20,269 nt of DNA from assembly GCA_014804285.1 (NCBI GenBank), contig JAAVAA010000050.1, positions 3,039 to 23,307 of the forward strand, in the 5' to 3' direction. The position numbers and the translations under genes were made by a program. This stretch comes from Lachnospiraceae bacterium. Lineage in GTDB: Bacteria > Bacillota > Clostridia > Lachnospirales > Lachnospiraceae. Numbering within the stretch: the stretch's first letter is position 1; each line of letters opens with the position of its first letter. This document shows positions 14,569 through 20,269 of the stretch, piece after piece. The notes beneath the pieces are model-generated. The model did not search any database. It saw only the letters and a program-made list of their open reading frames with translations, and was not told the origin of the DNA.

Positions 14569-16809
14569 TTACCCCTCATTTCCCTTAGACAAAAGACTGA
14601 TCTTAAACTGATCCCCATTAGCAGTCAGTTCACATCTTCCGCCTTCCTTAAGTTCTCCGAACAAAATTTCATCCACTAAAAGCGGCTTAATTTCGCCCTG
14701 TATCACACGTTCTATTTCCCTTGCACCAAATTCTGTACTAATACCTTTTCTTTTCACCAGCTTCTTTGCTTCCTTGCTGACAGACAGCTCCACATTTTTC
14801 CGCACCAGCATTTGGGCAAGTTCCTTTAACTTTTTCTCTACAACCTGCCCTGCCATCTCATCGTCCATTCCATGGAATACCACAATTCTGTTTAAACGGT
14901 TGCGGAACTCCGGCTGGAAAATCCTCTTCACTTCCTCCATGATGGCTTCTTCTTTTATGTCCTGCTCCCCAAAACCGATTCTGTGCGTTCCTATCCGGCT
15001 GGCTCCCGCATTAGAAGTCATAATGACGATCACATTCCTGAAATCCGCCTTTCGCCCCTGATTGTCCGTCAGGGTCGCATAATCCATCACCTGTAAAAGT
15101 ATGTTATAAATATCGGAATGTGCCTTTTCAATCTCATCCAGCAAAAGAACTGCATGAGGATTCTTACGGATCTCCTCCGTGAGCAGTCCGCCTTCCTCGT
15201 ATCCCACATATCCTGCCGGTGCGCCAATCAGTTTAGCCACGGCATGTTTTTCTTCATATTCACTCATATCGAAACGAATCAGCCTGATTCCCATTTCCCT
15301 GGCAAGGCTTCTGGCTATCTCTGTCTTACCAACGCCAGTCGGTCCCACAAACAACAGGCTTGCCAGAGGCTTTCCATCTTCCAACAGTCCGGCTCTTGAG
15401 AATTTTACTGCATTGACCACTTGGGCTATTGCCTCATCCTGCCCAAACACACAGCTTTGCAGCCGTCTCTCCAGTGTTGCCAGAGCCTGCGTTTCATCCT
15501 TTTCCACCACCTGCTTAGGGATATGGCAGGTCTTTGACAGGATTTCATCGATCAGCTCCTTATCCACAGTCTGTATCTTTTGTTCCAGCAAATGCATCCG
15601 TCTGTAAGCGCCTGCTTCATCGATCAGGTCAATAGCTTTATCCGGCAGATATCGTTCATTGATATACTTTGCACTCATCTCAACCGCATATGAAAGTACC
15701 CCTTCTTCGTAGCTGACACCGTGGAACTCTTCATAATTCTTTTTCAGCCCTTCCAGAATCCGAACGGCATCCTGAATGCCCGGTTCTTTGATCTCAACAT
15801 TCTGAAACCGCCTTACCAGACTTTTGCTTTTTTCAAAATGCTTTTTATACTCCTCATGTGTAGTGGCTCCGATAAAACGGACATGTCCTGCTGCCAAATA
15901 GGGCTTAAGCATATTGGAGATGTCAAAGGTTCCGCCATTCACCGCTCCTGCCCCCACAATATTGTGGATCTCATCAATATAAATAATGGGCTTTTCCTCC
16001 CGGTTGATGCTTTCCATGACCCTTTTAAAACGCTTTTCAAAGTCACCGCGGTACTGCGTCCCTGCCAGCAGACTGCCCAAATCCAGTGAAAAAATCCTTG
16101 CCCCTTTTAAAGAATCCGGAACCTTTCCTTCATTCAGAAGTCTTGCAAGACCATATGTGACCGCAGTTTTTCCAACTCCCGGTTCTCCTATATGAAGTGG
16201 ATTGTTCTTCTCCTTGCGGCAAAGGATTTGCATGGTTCTTTCCAGCTCTTCCTCCCTGCCTATGAGGGGATTAAAAGTTTCCACTTCATCATTTAGACAG
16301 ACCGCATACTGCTGCCAGAAGCTTTCCTGCGTGTCTGTACTTTCTTCTCCTTCATTGCTCTCACTGTCATATTCCATTTCTTCATAAGCCATTGCCATTT
16401 CCTGCAAAAGCTCTGTCATCTCCACGCCCTGCATACGCATATAGTAGACAGCATAGCTTTCTTCCAGCTCGTACATGGCATGAATGACATGGGGCAGTTC
16501 CACCACAGGCTTACCGCTGCCCTCCGCCGATTCCCATGCATACGCCAGCATATTTCCCATTCCTATTGAAAGCTCGGGAGCACTTTCCTCCTCCGCCGGT
16601 TTTCGCTCCATATAGGTATCAAGATACGTCCTTAACTGACTATCCAGCTCCTTCACACTTCCGCCGCAATTTTCAAATGCACGCGCAAATACTTTATTCT
16701 GGCAGATCACATACAATGCAAGCTCCGGAGTCACATATTCAAAATGTGCGCTTTGAGCCATTGAAAATACGGTACCTATTATTTCCGCCACTTCGCTTGA
16801 TGTGTGCAT
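14569..16809 (-). CDS. clpA: ClpA, AAA+ unfoldase of the Clp protease
   Basis: A 746-residue class I Clp/Hsp100 ATPase (E. coli ClpA is 758). The N-domain (about 1-145) and an acidic linker precede ATPase 1, with Walker A GEPGVGKT at 208-215 and Walker B IIYIDE at 275-280. ATPase 2 has GPTGVGKT at 489-496, LLLDE at 555-559 and sensor-2 G-A-R at 695-697. There is no ClpB-like coiled-coil middle domain and no MecA-type ClpC insertion, which marks it as ClpA. The ClpP-docking loop reads I-G-F (611-613), the form more typical of ClpX, where E. coli ClpA has I-G-L. It should unfold ClpS-delivered N-degron substrates into ClpP, which is encoded elsewhere. AAGGGGG lies seven bases before the ATG. 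clpS ends 43 bases upstream and aat starts five bases downstream. Confidence 0.97.
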   Translation of the reverse strand: MHTSSEVAEIIGTVFSMAQSAHFEYVTPELALYVICQNKVFARAFENCGGSVKELDSQLRTYLDTYMERKPAEEESAPELSIGMGNMLAYAWESAEGSGKPVVELPHVIHAMYELEESYAVYYMRMQGVEMTELLQEMAMAYEEMEYDSESNEGEESTDTQESFWQQYAVCLNDEVETFNPLIGREEELERTMQILCRKEKNNPLHIGEPGVGKTAVTYGLARLLNEGKVPDSLKGARIFSLDLGSLLAGTQYRGDFEKRFKRVMESINREEKPIIYIDEIHNIVGAGAVNGGTFDISNMLKPYLAAGHVRFIGATTHEEYKKHFEKSKSLVRRFQNVEIKEPGIQDAVRILEGLKKNYEEFHGVSYEEGVLSYAVEMSAKYINERYLPDKAIDLIDEAGAYRRMHLLEQKIQTVDKELIDEILSKTCHIPKQVVEKDETQALATLERRLQSCVFGQDEAIAQVVNAVKFSRAGLLEDGKPLASLLFVGPTGVGKTEIARSLAREMGIRLIRFDMSEYEEKHAVAKLIGAPAGYVGYEEGGLLTEEIRKNPHAVLLLDEIEKAHSDIYNILLQVMDYATLTDNQGRKADFRNVIVIMTSNAGASRIGTHRIGFGEQDIKEEAIMEEVKRIFQPEFRNRLNRIVVFHGMDDEMAGQVVEKKLKELAQMLVRKNVELSVSKEAKKLVKRKGISTEFGAREIERVIQGEIKPLLVDEILFGELKEGGRCELTANGDQFKISLLSKGNEG

Positions 16810-16852
16810 GATTATGCCCCCTTTATGTCAAATTGTTCTCCGTAATTTCCAT

Positions 16853-17152
16853 TTAATTCTCTTCAACTGTCAGCCGGAACGGAAAGCCCGCTTCCTTCGC
16901 TCTTGCCTGCGCTGCCTTAACTTTCGTAACCGCAATATCGTAAGGATAAGAGCCTACTACCGCCCTGCCGCTCTCATGTACCATCAGCATCAGGCGCGAT
17001 GCTTCTATTTCGTCCTTATGAAAAATATCTACCAGGATTTCCACAACAAAATCCATTGATGTAAAATCATCATTATGCATGATCACCCTATAATGCTTGG
17101 GCTCCCGTATATCAATTCTTGTTTTTTCTCTTGTTTCTCCCTGTACTGCCAT
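16853..17152 (-). CDS. clpS: ClpS, N-degron adaptor of ClpAP
   Basis: A 99-residue adaptor that binds proteins with N-terminal Leu, Phe, Tyr or Trp and hands them to ClpA. The pocket signature is intact: N27-D28-D29-F-T-S-M-D-F in the place of the E. coli N-D-D-Y-T-P-M-E-F segment, and H59 in M-V-H-E-S-G. A charged flexible N-terminal tail (about 1-18) is present, as required to engage ClpA. An in-frame ATG lies four codons upstream (17164), but GGAGG overlaps the codons just after it and stands five bases before the ATG at 17152, so the latter start is chosen. It is first in clpS-clpA-aat. An extended -10 element lies about 35 bases upstream, joined to a repeat also found before the hemerythrin gene. 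Confidence 0.96.
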   Translation of the reverse strand: MAVQGETREKTRIDIREPKHYRVIMHNDDFTSMDFVVEILVDIFHKDEIEASRLMLMVHESGRAVVGSYPYDIAVTKVKAAQARAKEAGFPFRLTVEEN

Positions 17153-17186
17153 AGTATCCTCCATGCAAAAGCAAACTCCACAGCAT

Positions 17187-17195
17187 ATTGTACCA
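17187..17195 (-). promoter_or_regulatory. Extended -10 promoter element of clpS-clpA-aat
   Basis: TGGTACAAT on the minus strand (TG-N-TACAAT, five of six in the hexamer) would start transcription near 17180, about 28 bases before the chosen clpS ATG. At -35 it has TAGCCA, almost the same as TAGCCG at the hemerythrin promoter, and not TTGACA. Confidence 0.5.
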
Positions 17196-17228
17196 AGTCG
17201 CTGACGTGGTGGCTAGTCCCAGTCGCAA
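17191..17228. repeat. Dispersed 38-bp repeat, copy 2
   Basis: The partner of 7601-7638. The shared core is TACCAAGT, then C-x-GAC-x-T, GGCTAG, CCCAGT and a trailing A-A. Both copies lie in the same orientation relative to the minus-strand gene that follows and overlap its extended -10. Confidence 0.6.
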
Positions 17229-17246
17229 ATTCTTCTGCAATTTTGC

Positions 17247-17269
17247 GCTGCTATTTTGCAAAAAGCAGC
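17247..17269. repeat. Hairpin in the clpS upstream region
   Basis: GCTGCT and AGCAGC arms flank a TTTTGCAAAA core with one unpaired A. It lies between the two divergent promoters, about 50 bases before the -35 of the 17388 gene. Its role is unknown; an operator or the remnant of a repeat are both possible. Confidence 0.4.
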
Positions 17270-17320
17270 CATTTTCGTGTCAAATTTTCCATCAAAACTC
17301 ATATATCCAAGGAAAAGTAA

Positions 17321-17349
17321 TGGAAAAATCCATATATTAACGCTATAAT
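17321..17349 (+). promoter_or_regulatory. Promoter of the 17388-18308 gene pair
   Basis: TGGAAA (17321-17326, four of six) and a perfect TATAAT (17344-17349) are separated by exactly 17 bases. Initiation near 17356 leaves a leader of about 30 bases. Confidence 0.65.
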
Positions 17350-17387
17350 TATTTAAAATTGTTGTATATAGAAGTACGGAGAACGAT

Positions 17388-17885
17388 ATGATGGAGGCAA
17401 ATGAATTTTTAACTGAAATCAACGCCGCTTACTACCGGCTGGAAATGAAACAGGCTGAAATTGTCCATGCCCTATTCCACAGAATATTTGAGATAAAATC
17501 CGGCTGGTACAACGGTCACTATCATAAGAGCAATGATGGAGAGTGGTGCAGAGAATCCTATCCGATTCCGGTAGTCAGTGTGAATAGTTTTTGTGATATT
17601 GAAATTCAGTTTGACAAAATATACGTATCTACCAAGCTGAAACGGGATGTTGTATTGGCATATTCATTTGAGAAAATGGCAGACTATCAGTTTGAAGCTT
17701 ATGGCGTAGAGGATTACCTTGCAGACTACTATCACGAAGGGCAGACGATACAGGTACTGAAAGACACCATCAGTTGCTGCAATGAGGATGAAATTGGCTT
17801 CTCGTTCGCATTTCCTTTCGAGACAGATGGTAAGCAGATTTTTGAGTTTGTAAAACTACTCAGGCGAGAAGGATTTTACTATTAG
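17388..17885 (+). CDS. Conserved-looking hypothetical protein, 165 residues
   Basis: A soluble 165-residue protein with no signal peptide or membrane helix. I cannot assign a family. Visible features are a helical N-terminus, a segment of aromatic and polar residues (G-W-Y-N-G-H-Y-H-K-S at about 38-47), alternating beta-type hydrophobic patterns (V-V-S-V-N-S-F-C-D-I-E-I-Q-F), and a tyrosine-rich C-terminal half ending in G-F-Y-Y. GGAG lies six bases before the ATG, and a good promoter is upstream. The GNAT gene begins 15 bases after the stop, so the two are probably co-transcribed. Codon use and ribosome binding site are normal for the window, so this is a real gene rather than chance. Confidence 0.75.
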   Translation: MMEANEFLTEINAAYYRLEMKQAEIVHALFHRIFEIKSGWYNGHYHKSNDGEWCRESYPIPVVSVNSFCDIEIQFDKIYVSTKLKRDVVLAYSFEKMADYQFEAYGVEDYLADYYHEGQTIQVLKDTISCCNEDEIGFSFAFPFETDGKQIFEFVKLLRREGFYY

Positions 17886-17900
17886 TTAATAGGAGAACTT

Positions 17901-18308
17901 ATGTCTAATATTGTTATTCAGTTCAATGAAATGCAGACGGCTATTTCCGTCATGAAGGAGGTTTCAGCCTGGGGACGGGAACAAGGATACCGGGTCTGGC
18001 CCGACGAATGGTTGACACCGGAAGAATTAGTCACACCCAATGCACCAAAGTATGAGGCGACATATCTGCATAAATTCTGCGTACGCCGCAAGTTTGCCGG
18101 GACAGGCATGACAAATCTCGTTGTTGATGCCATCAAAAAGGAATGTCGAAAGCGGCGCATCCGGTATATCCGTCTGGACACCGCCTTGGACGAAAAGGCA
18201 GTCAGAAAGATTTACCTGAATGCAGGTTTCAAAATTGTAGACATTATCGACTATCCCAACGGTAGATCTTTGGCACTTTATGAATTGGAAGTTAAAGATA
18301 GCCATTAG
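17901..18308 (+). CDS. GNAT-family N-acetyltransferase, possibly internally deleted
   Basis: A 135-residue GNAT-fold protein. The acetyl-CoA-binding part is clear: C-V-R-R-K-F-A-G-T-G-M-T at about residues 59-70 fits the R/Q-x-x-G-x-G/A pyrophosphate loop, followed by R-Y-I-R-L-D-T and the K-I-Y-L-N-A-G-F helix-strand motif. The N-terminal part goes from an initial strand and helix (E-V-S-A-W-G-R-E-Q-G-Y) via P-E-E-L-V-T straight to P-N-A-P-K-Y-E-A-T-Y-L-H-K-F. In relatives as I remember them, roughly 30 residues (strands beta 2 and beta 3) lie between these points, and 135 residues is short for the fold. AGGAGAACTT directly precedes the ATG. The substrate is unknown. The gene may be inactive or altered in function; the reading frame is intact. 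Confidence 0.8.
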   Translation: MSNIVIQFNEMQTAISVMKEVSAWGREQGYRVWPDEWLTPEELVTPNAPKYEATYLHKFCVRRKFAGTGMTNLVVDAIKKECRKRRIRYIRLDTALDEKAVRKIYLNAGFKIVDIIDYPNGRSLALYELEVKDSH

Positions 18309-18317
18309 GTATTAAGA

Positions 18318-18358
18318 AAATGGAACAGTTACACTCAATTAGTGTGACTGCTCCATTT
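18318..18358. terminator. Bidirectional terminator between GNAT and AraC-type genes
   Basis: AAATGGA, CAGT and ACACT pair with AGTGT, ACTG and TCCATTT around a 5-base loop, with one wobble and one mismatch. T-rich sequence follows on both strands. It lies ten bases after the GNAT stop and ten bases after the convergent regulator gene ends. Confidence 0.8.
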
Positions 18359-18367
18359 CTAATAATA

Positions 18368-19225
18368 TTACTTCTTTTTCACAGGGAGCCAAATTTCCGT
18401 ATAATAATTTTCATCCTGCGCACCCTTCGGATACTTGTCCGGCATATCATACATTTCCACGCAATATCCGTCTGCAATCTCGTATTCTTTAAGCGCAGGA
18501 AGCCATTCGGAAAATATCTTCACGTTGACATCCCGCATAGAATCCGGCAATGCCCCTTTGCAGGAAAAAACTGCCCAGGTAAATGCCGGAATCGTCTTAA
18601 CTACAAATCCATCCGGAATATCTTTTGAGGGGTGGTACACATCCGCTATCAGATATTCAAATTTTTCCCTGCCCATTTTGGGATCAATATTGATTCCAAA
18701 CATTCCGCAGACTGTCTGTCCTTTCCCGGATGTATAATGCTCCTGCCAGAATGCTGTGATCTCCTGCTGTGCGTTTTCATAGGAAAACTCCCGGGCTGAT
18801 GCAAGAACCGTAAAACTTTCTTTCCTCGTAATTCTGTAATCCATAAGATAACCGCCTTTCAATGATATTGTCAGTTTCAGCGGCGCAAAGGATTTCAACA
18901 TTGCTTTTTCCCTGCGCGCATTAGAGGGTGATACCCCATGGAATCGTGAAAACGCTTTCGCAAAGCTGTCCGGTGAATCATATCCGTACTTCATTGCAAG
19001 CTCTGTAATGGTTATTTCACTGGAAATCAATTCACCTCCCGCCAGTGACAATTTTCGATTTCGGATATATTCCCCTACTGAATATCCGCATAACATGTGA
19101 AATCCCTTATGAAAGTAAAAAGGCGATATAAAAACATGATCCGCAACATCTTTGAGAGAAATTTCTTCCGTTATATGTGCTTCCATATAATCCACTGCTT
19201 TTTCAATCGCTTTAATCCATTCCAT
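18368..19225 (-). CDS. AraC-family regulator with GyrI-like effector domain
   Basis: A 285-residue transcription factor with reversed AraC layout: a double helix-turn-helix at residues about 5-105 (L-K-D-V-A-D-H-V-F-I-S-P-F-Y-F-H-K-x-F, then S-S-E-I-T-I-T-E-L-A-M-K-Y-G-Y-D-S-P-D-S-F-A-K-A-F-S-R-F-H-G-V-S-P), and a C-terminal GyrI/BmrR-like domain from about 125 to the end, starting Y-R-I-T-R-K. This is the Rob-type architecture; GyrI-like domains bind small hydrophobic or cationic compounds. The frame extends seven codons further upstream, but AGGAGGTG at 19238-19231 stands just before the ATG at 19225, so that start is used. Its target may be a neighbouring transporter or a distant gene; none is evident next to it. 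Confidence 0.92.
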   Translation of the reverse strand: MEWIKAIEKAVDYMEAHITEEISLKDVADHVFISPFYFHKGFHMLCGYSVGEYIRNRKLSLAGGELISSEITITELAMKYGYDSPDSFAKAFSRFHGVSPSNARREKAMLKSFAPLKLTISLKGGYLMDYRITRKESFTVLASAREFSYENAQQEITAFWQEHYTSGKGQTVCGMFGINIDPKMGREKFEYLIADVYHPSKDIPDGFVVKTIPAFTWAVFSCKGALPDSMRDVNVKIFSEWLPALKEYEIADGYCVEMYDMPDKYPKGAQDENYYTEIWLPVKKK

Positions 19226-19357
19226 CTGATCACCTCCTGTACCCAAACTATATCATCCGGATCTTGTCCCCGCCCGTTATCTCTTGCTTTCTTTTGTCCG
19301 CCTACGAAATGTTTTCCTGATGATTGTTCTCATTATTCTTCGTAATATATCATACCA

Positions 19358-19410
19358 CAAAATGGAGAAATTTTATGGCTATCGGCTATTTAACCATGCA
19401 GGCAAGAACT
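19358..19410 (+). repeat. 53-bp direct repeat, left copy
   Basis: Matches 20056-20108 at 49 of 53 positions by hand comparison, without gaps, covering 17 bases of leader and 36 bases of coding sequence. The two copies bracket the GNAT gene at 19503-19991. Confidence 0.85.
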
Positions 19411-19419
19411 ATGGCATGA
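19375..19419 (+). pseudogene. 5' remnant of a duplicated peptidoglycan-binding-type gene
   Basis: A 14-codon frame (M-A-I-G-Y-L-T-M-Q-A-R-T-M-A, then TGA) that copies the first 12 codons of the gene at 20073 with one amino-acid change, including its ribosome binding site region (GGAGAA). After codon 12 the similarity stops abruptly. It is a truncated copy and not a working gene. Confidence 0.75.
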
Positions 19420-19426
19420 AAAGCGG

Positions 19427-19455
19427 TAGAAAAGTTCACAGATTGGTACTATAAT
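19427..19455 (+). promoter_or_regulatory. Promoter of the second GNAT gene
   Basis: TAGAAA (19427-19432, four of six) and a perfect TATAAT (19450-19455) with a 17-base spacer. It starts just after the truncated gene remnant, so it belongs to the segment between the direct repeats. Confidence 0.6.
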
Positions 19456-19502
19456 TAATTTTATAAAAATACAGAAATTGGAGCTTACGGGGGATGAGTA
19501 TG

Positions 19503-19991
19503 ATGAACATTCAAATTGTACCTATGGTCACAGACGAAGACATAAACGGCAAAGGTTATGTCCATTGGAAGTCTTGGCATGAAACATACACCGGATTGGT
19601 TGACCCTGCTTATATGGAAAATACAACACTTGAAAAGTGCACAGATATAGCACACCGCTGGACGCAGAATCTGATGGTAGCAAAGGATGGCGACAAGGTT
19701 ATCGGATTTGTCGGTTATGGCGAACATAGTGATGATATTATTACCAATTGCGGAGAAGTTTTTTCCATCTATGTGCTTTCCGACTATCATGGACAAAAGG
19801 TCGGCTACGAGCTGATGAACTCAGCACTTGAAAAGCTCTCTGACTATGACAAGATTGCCGTCTGGGTGCTGAAAGGTAACGATAAAGCCATCAGATTTTA
19901 TGAAAAATACGGTTTCCGCTTTGACGGCACGGAAAAAGAAATCATGCTCGGTACGCCAAACACGGAACTGCGGATGATTTACACAAGGTAG
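19503..19991 (+). CDS. GNAT-family N-acetyltransferase
   Basis: A 162-residue acetyltransferase of ordinary GNAT length. It shows an N-terminal W-K-S-W-H-E-T-Y helix, the central strand pair (N-L-M-V-A-K-D-G-D-K-V-I-G-F-V-G-Y-G), the catalytic-side strand V-F-S-I-Y-V-L, an acetyl-CoA loop Y-H-G-Q-K-V-G-Y-E-L (x-x-G-x-G/A type), and the closing A-I-R-F-Y-E-K-Y-G-F-R motif. It acetylates an amine of unknown identity. In-frame ATGs lie at 19494, 19500 and 19503; GGGGG at 19489-19493 abuts the first and is nine bases from the last, so 19503 is preferred, with 19500 also possible. The gene has its own promoter and lies between two near-identical 53-bp repeats, suggesting later arrival at this site. 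Confidence 0.88.
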   Translation: MNIQIVPMVTDEDINGKGYVHWKSWHETYTGLVDPAYMENTTLEKCTDIAHRWTQNLMVAKDGDKVIGFVGYGEHSDDIITNCGEVFSIYVLSDYHGQKVGYELMNSALEKLSDYDKIAVWVLKGNDKAIRFYEKYGFRFDGTEKEIMLGTPNTELRMIYTR

Positions 19992-20055
19992 TAAAATGCA
20001 AGTGTCTTTCCCTGTAACTGTTCTCCTTCTTTTTCATAATATATAGCATATATTG

Positions 20056-20108
20056 CAAAAAGGAGAATTTCTATGGCTATCGGCTATTTAACCATACAGG
20101 CAAGAACT
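20056..20108 (+). repeat. 53-bp direct repeat, right copy
   Basis: The intact counterpart of 19358-19410. It contains the AAGGAGAA ribosome binding site and the first 12 codons of the gene at 20073. Confidence 0.85.
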
Positions 20109-20269
20109 GCCCATGATGCCCTCCCATTAGAAGGCGTGCAAATCCGGATTACGGATTCTAAAGGAAACCGAATCTATGAATTACTCACGGATGAAAGCGG
20201 GGAAACACAGGCAATCCCGCTTGAAACAATAAGCAAAAGCTTTTCACAGACCCCTTATTATGAGGAAGC
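20073..20269 (+). CDS. N-terminal part of a probable peptidoglycan-binding/spore-envelope-type protein (partial)
   Basis: The first 65 complete codons are visible; the gene runs past the window end. AAGGAG precedes the ATG by seven bases. The segment L-P-L-E-G-V-Q-I-R-I-T-D-S-K-G-N, then T-D-E-S-G-E-T, has the pattern of a carboxypeptidase-regulatory/CNA-B-like beta-sandwich. In my memory similar N-termini occur in Lachnospiraceae proteins that carry a peptidoglycan-binding domain further on; that part cannot be seen here. There is no signal peptide at the N-terminus. A truncated duplicate of its 5' end lies at 19375. Confidence 0.75.
   Translation, partial: MAIGYLTIQARTAHDALPLEGVQIRITDSKGNRIYELLTDESGETQAIPLETISKSFSQTPYYEE

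Noticed and set aside
15179..15607. 142-codon open frame opposite clpA
   Set aside because: Antisense to conserved AAA+ motifs, Ser/Pro-rich composition, no ribosome binding site.
17153..17164. ATG at 17164 as the clpS start
   Set aside because: The GGAGG motif overlaps the codons directly after that ATG and is well spaced for the ATG at 17152.

Overview
The window looks like chromosomal DNA of an anaerobic, low-to-moderate GC Firmicute, most likely a gut Lachnospiraceae relative. Reasons: strong AGGAGG-type ribosome binding sites with some TTG/GTG starts, sigma-A-like promoters, a PepF-type oligoendopeptidase, an LTA-synthase-family sulfatase-fold protein, a bacteriohemerythrin signalling protein, and a 3' gene start that resembles the N-terminus of Lachnospiraceae peptidoglycan-binding/cortex-type proteins. 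The taxon is inferred from style and gene content. No rRNA, tRNA, CRISPR array or insertion sequence was seen.

Layout. 1-800 is accessory-looking: a HigB/Gp49-type toxin (-) with the first codons of its antitoxin at the window edge, a consensus promoter carrying a perfect palindromic operator, then about 380 bp without a clear gene but with direct repeats and a hairpin suggestive of an old integration site. 804-3399 (+) is a two-gene unit: an ABC exporter half-transporter and a short-chain dehydrogenase, closed by a strong stem-loop. 3652-7541 (-) is an apparent two-gene operon: a hemerythrin/CheX-like/receiver signalling protein followed by a class II UvrA-like ATPase, ending in a U-tract terminator. 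pepF (7732-9531, +) is divergent from it. An LtaS-family membrane protein (9681-12056, -) and a large lipoprotein (12357-13919, +) diverge from a shared 300-bp region holding six head-to-tail 7-bp repeats at an exact 11-bp period, the geometry of PhoB/OmpR-family response-regulator sites. 13916-17152 (-) is clpS-clpA-aat, a compact operon holding the adaptor, unfoldase and aminoacyl-transferase of the bacterial Leu/N-degron pathway. Then come an uncharacterised gene plus a GNAT protein that seems to lack its central strands (+), an AraC/GyrI-like regulator (-), a second GNAT gene (+), and the start of a peptidoglycan-binding-type gene (+) cut by the window end.

Most noteworthy: the 11-bp-phased repeat array between the envelope genes; the clpS-clpA-aat operon; the hemerythrin-CheX-REC/UvrA2 pairing; a 38-bp dispersed repeat placed upstream of both the hemerythrin and clpS genes; and a 53-bp near-identical duplication of the 5' end of the last gene, which brackets the second GNAT gene like an insertion scar.
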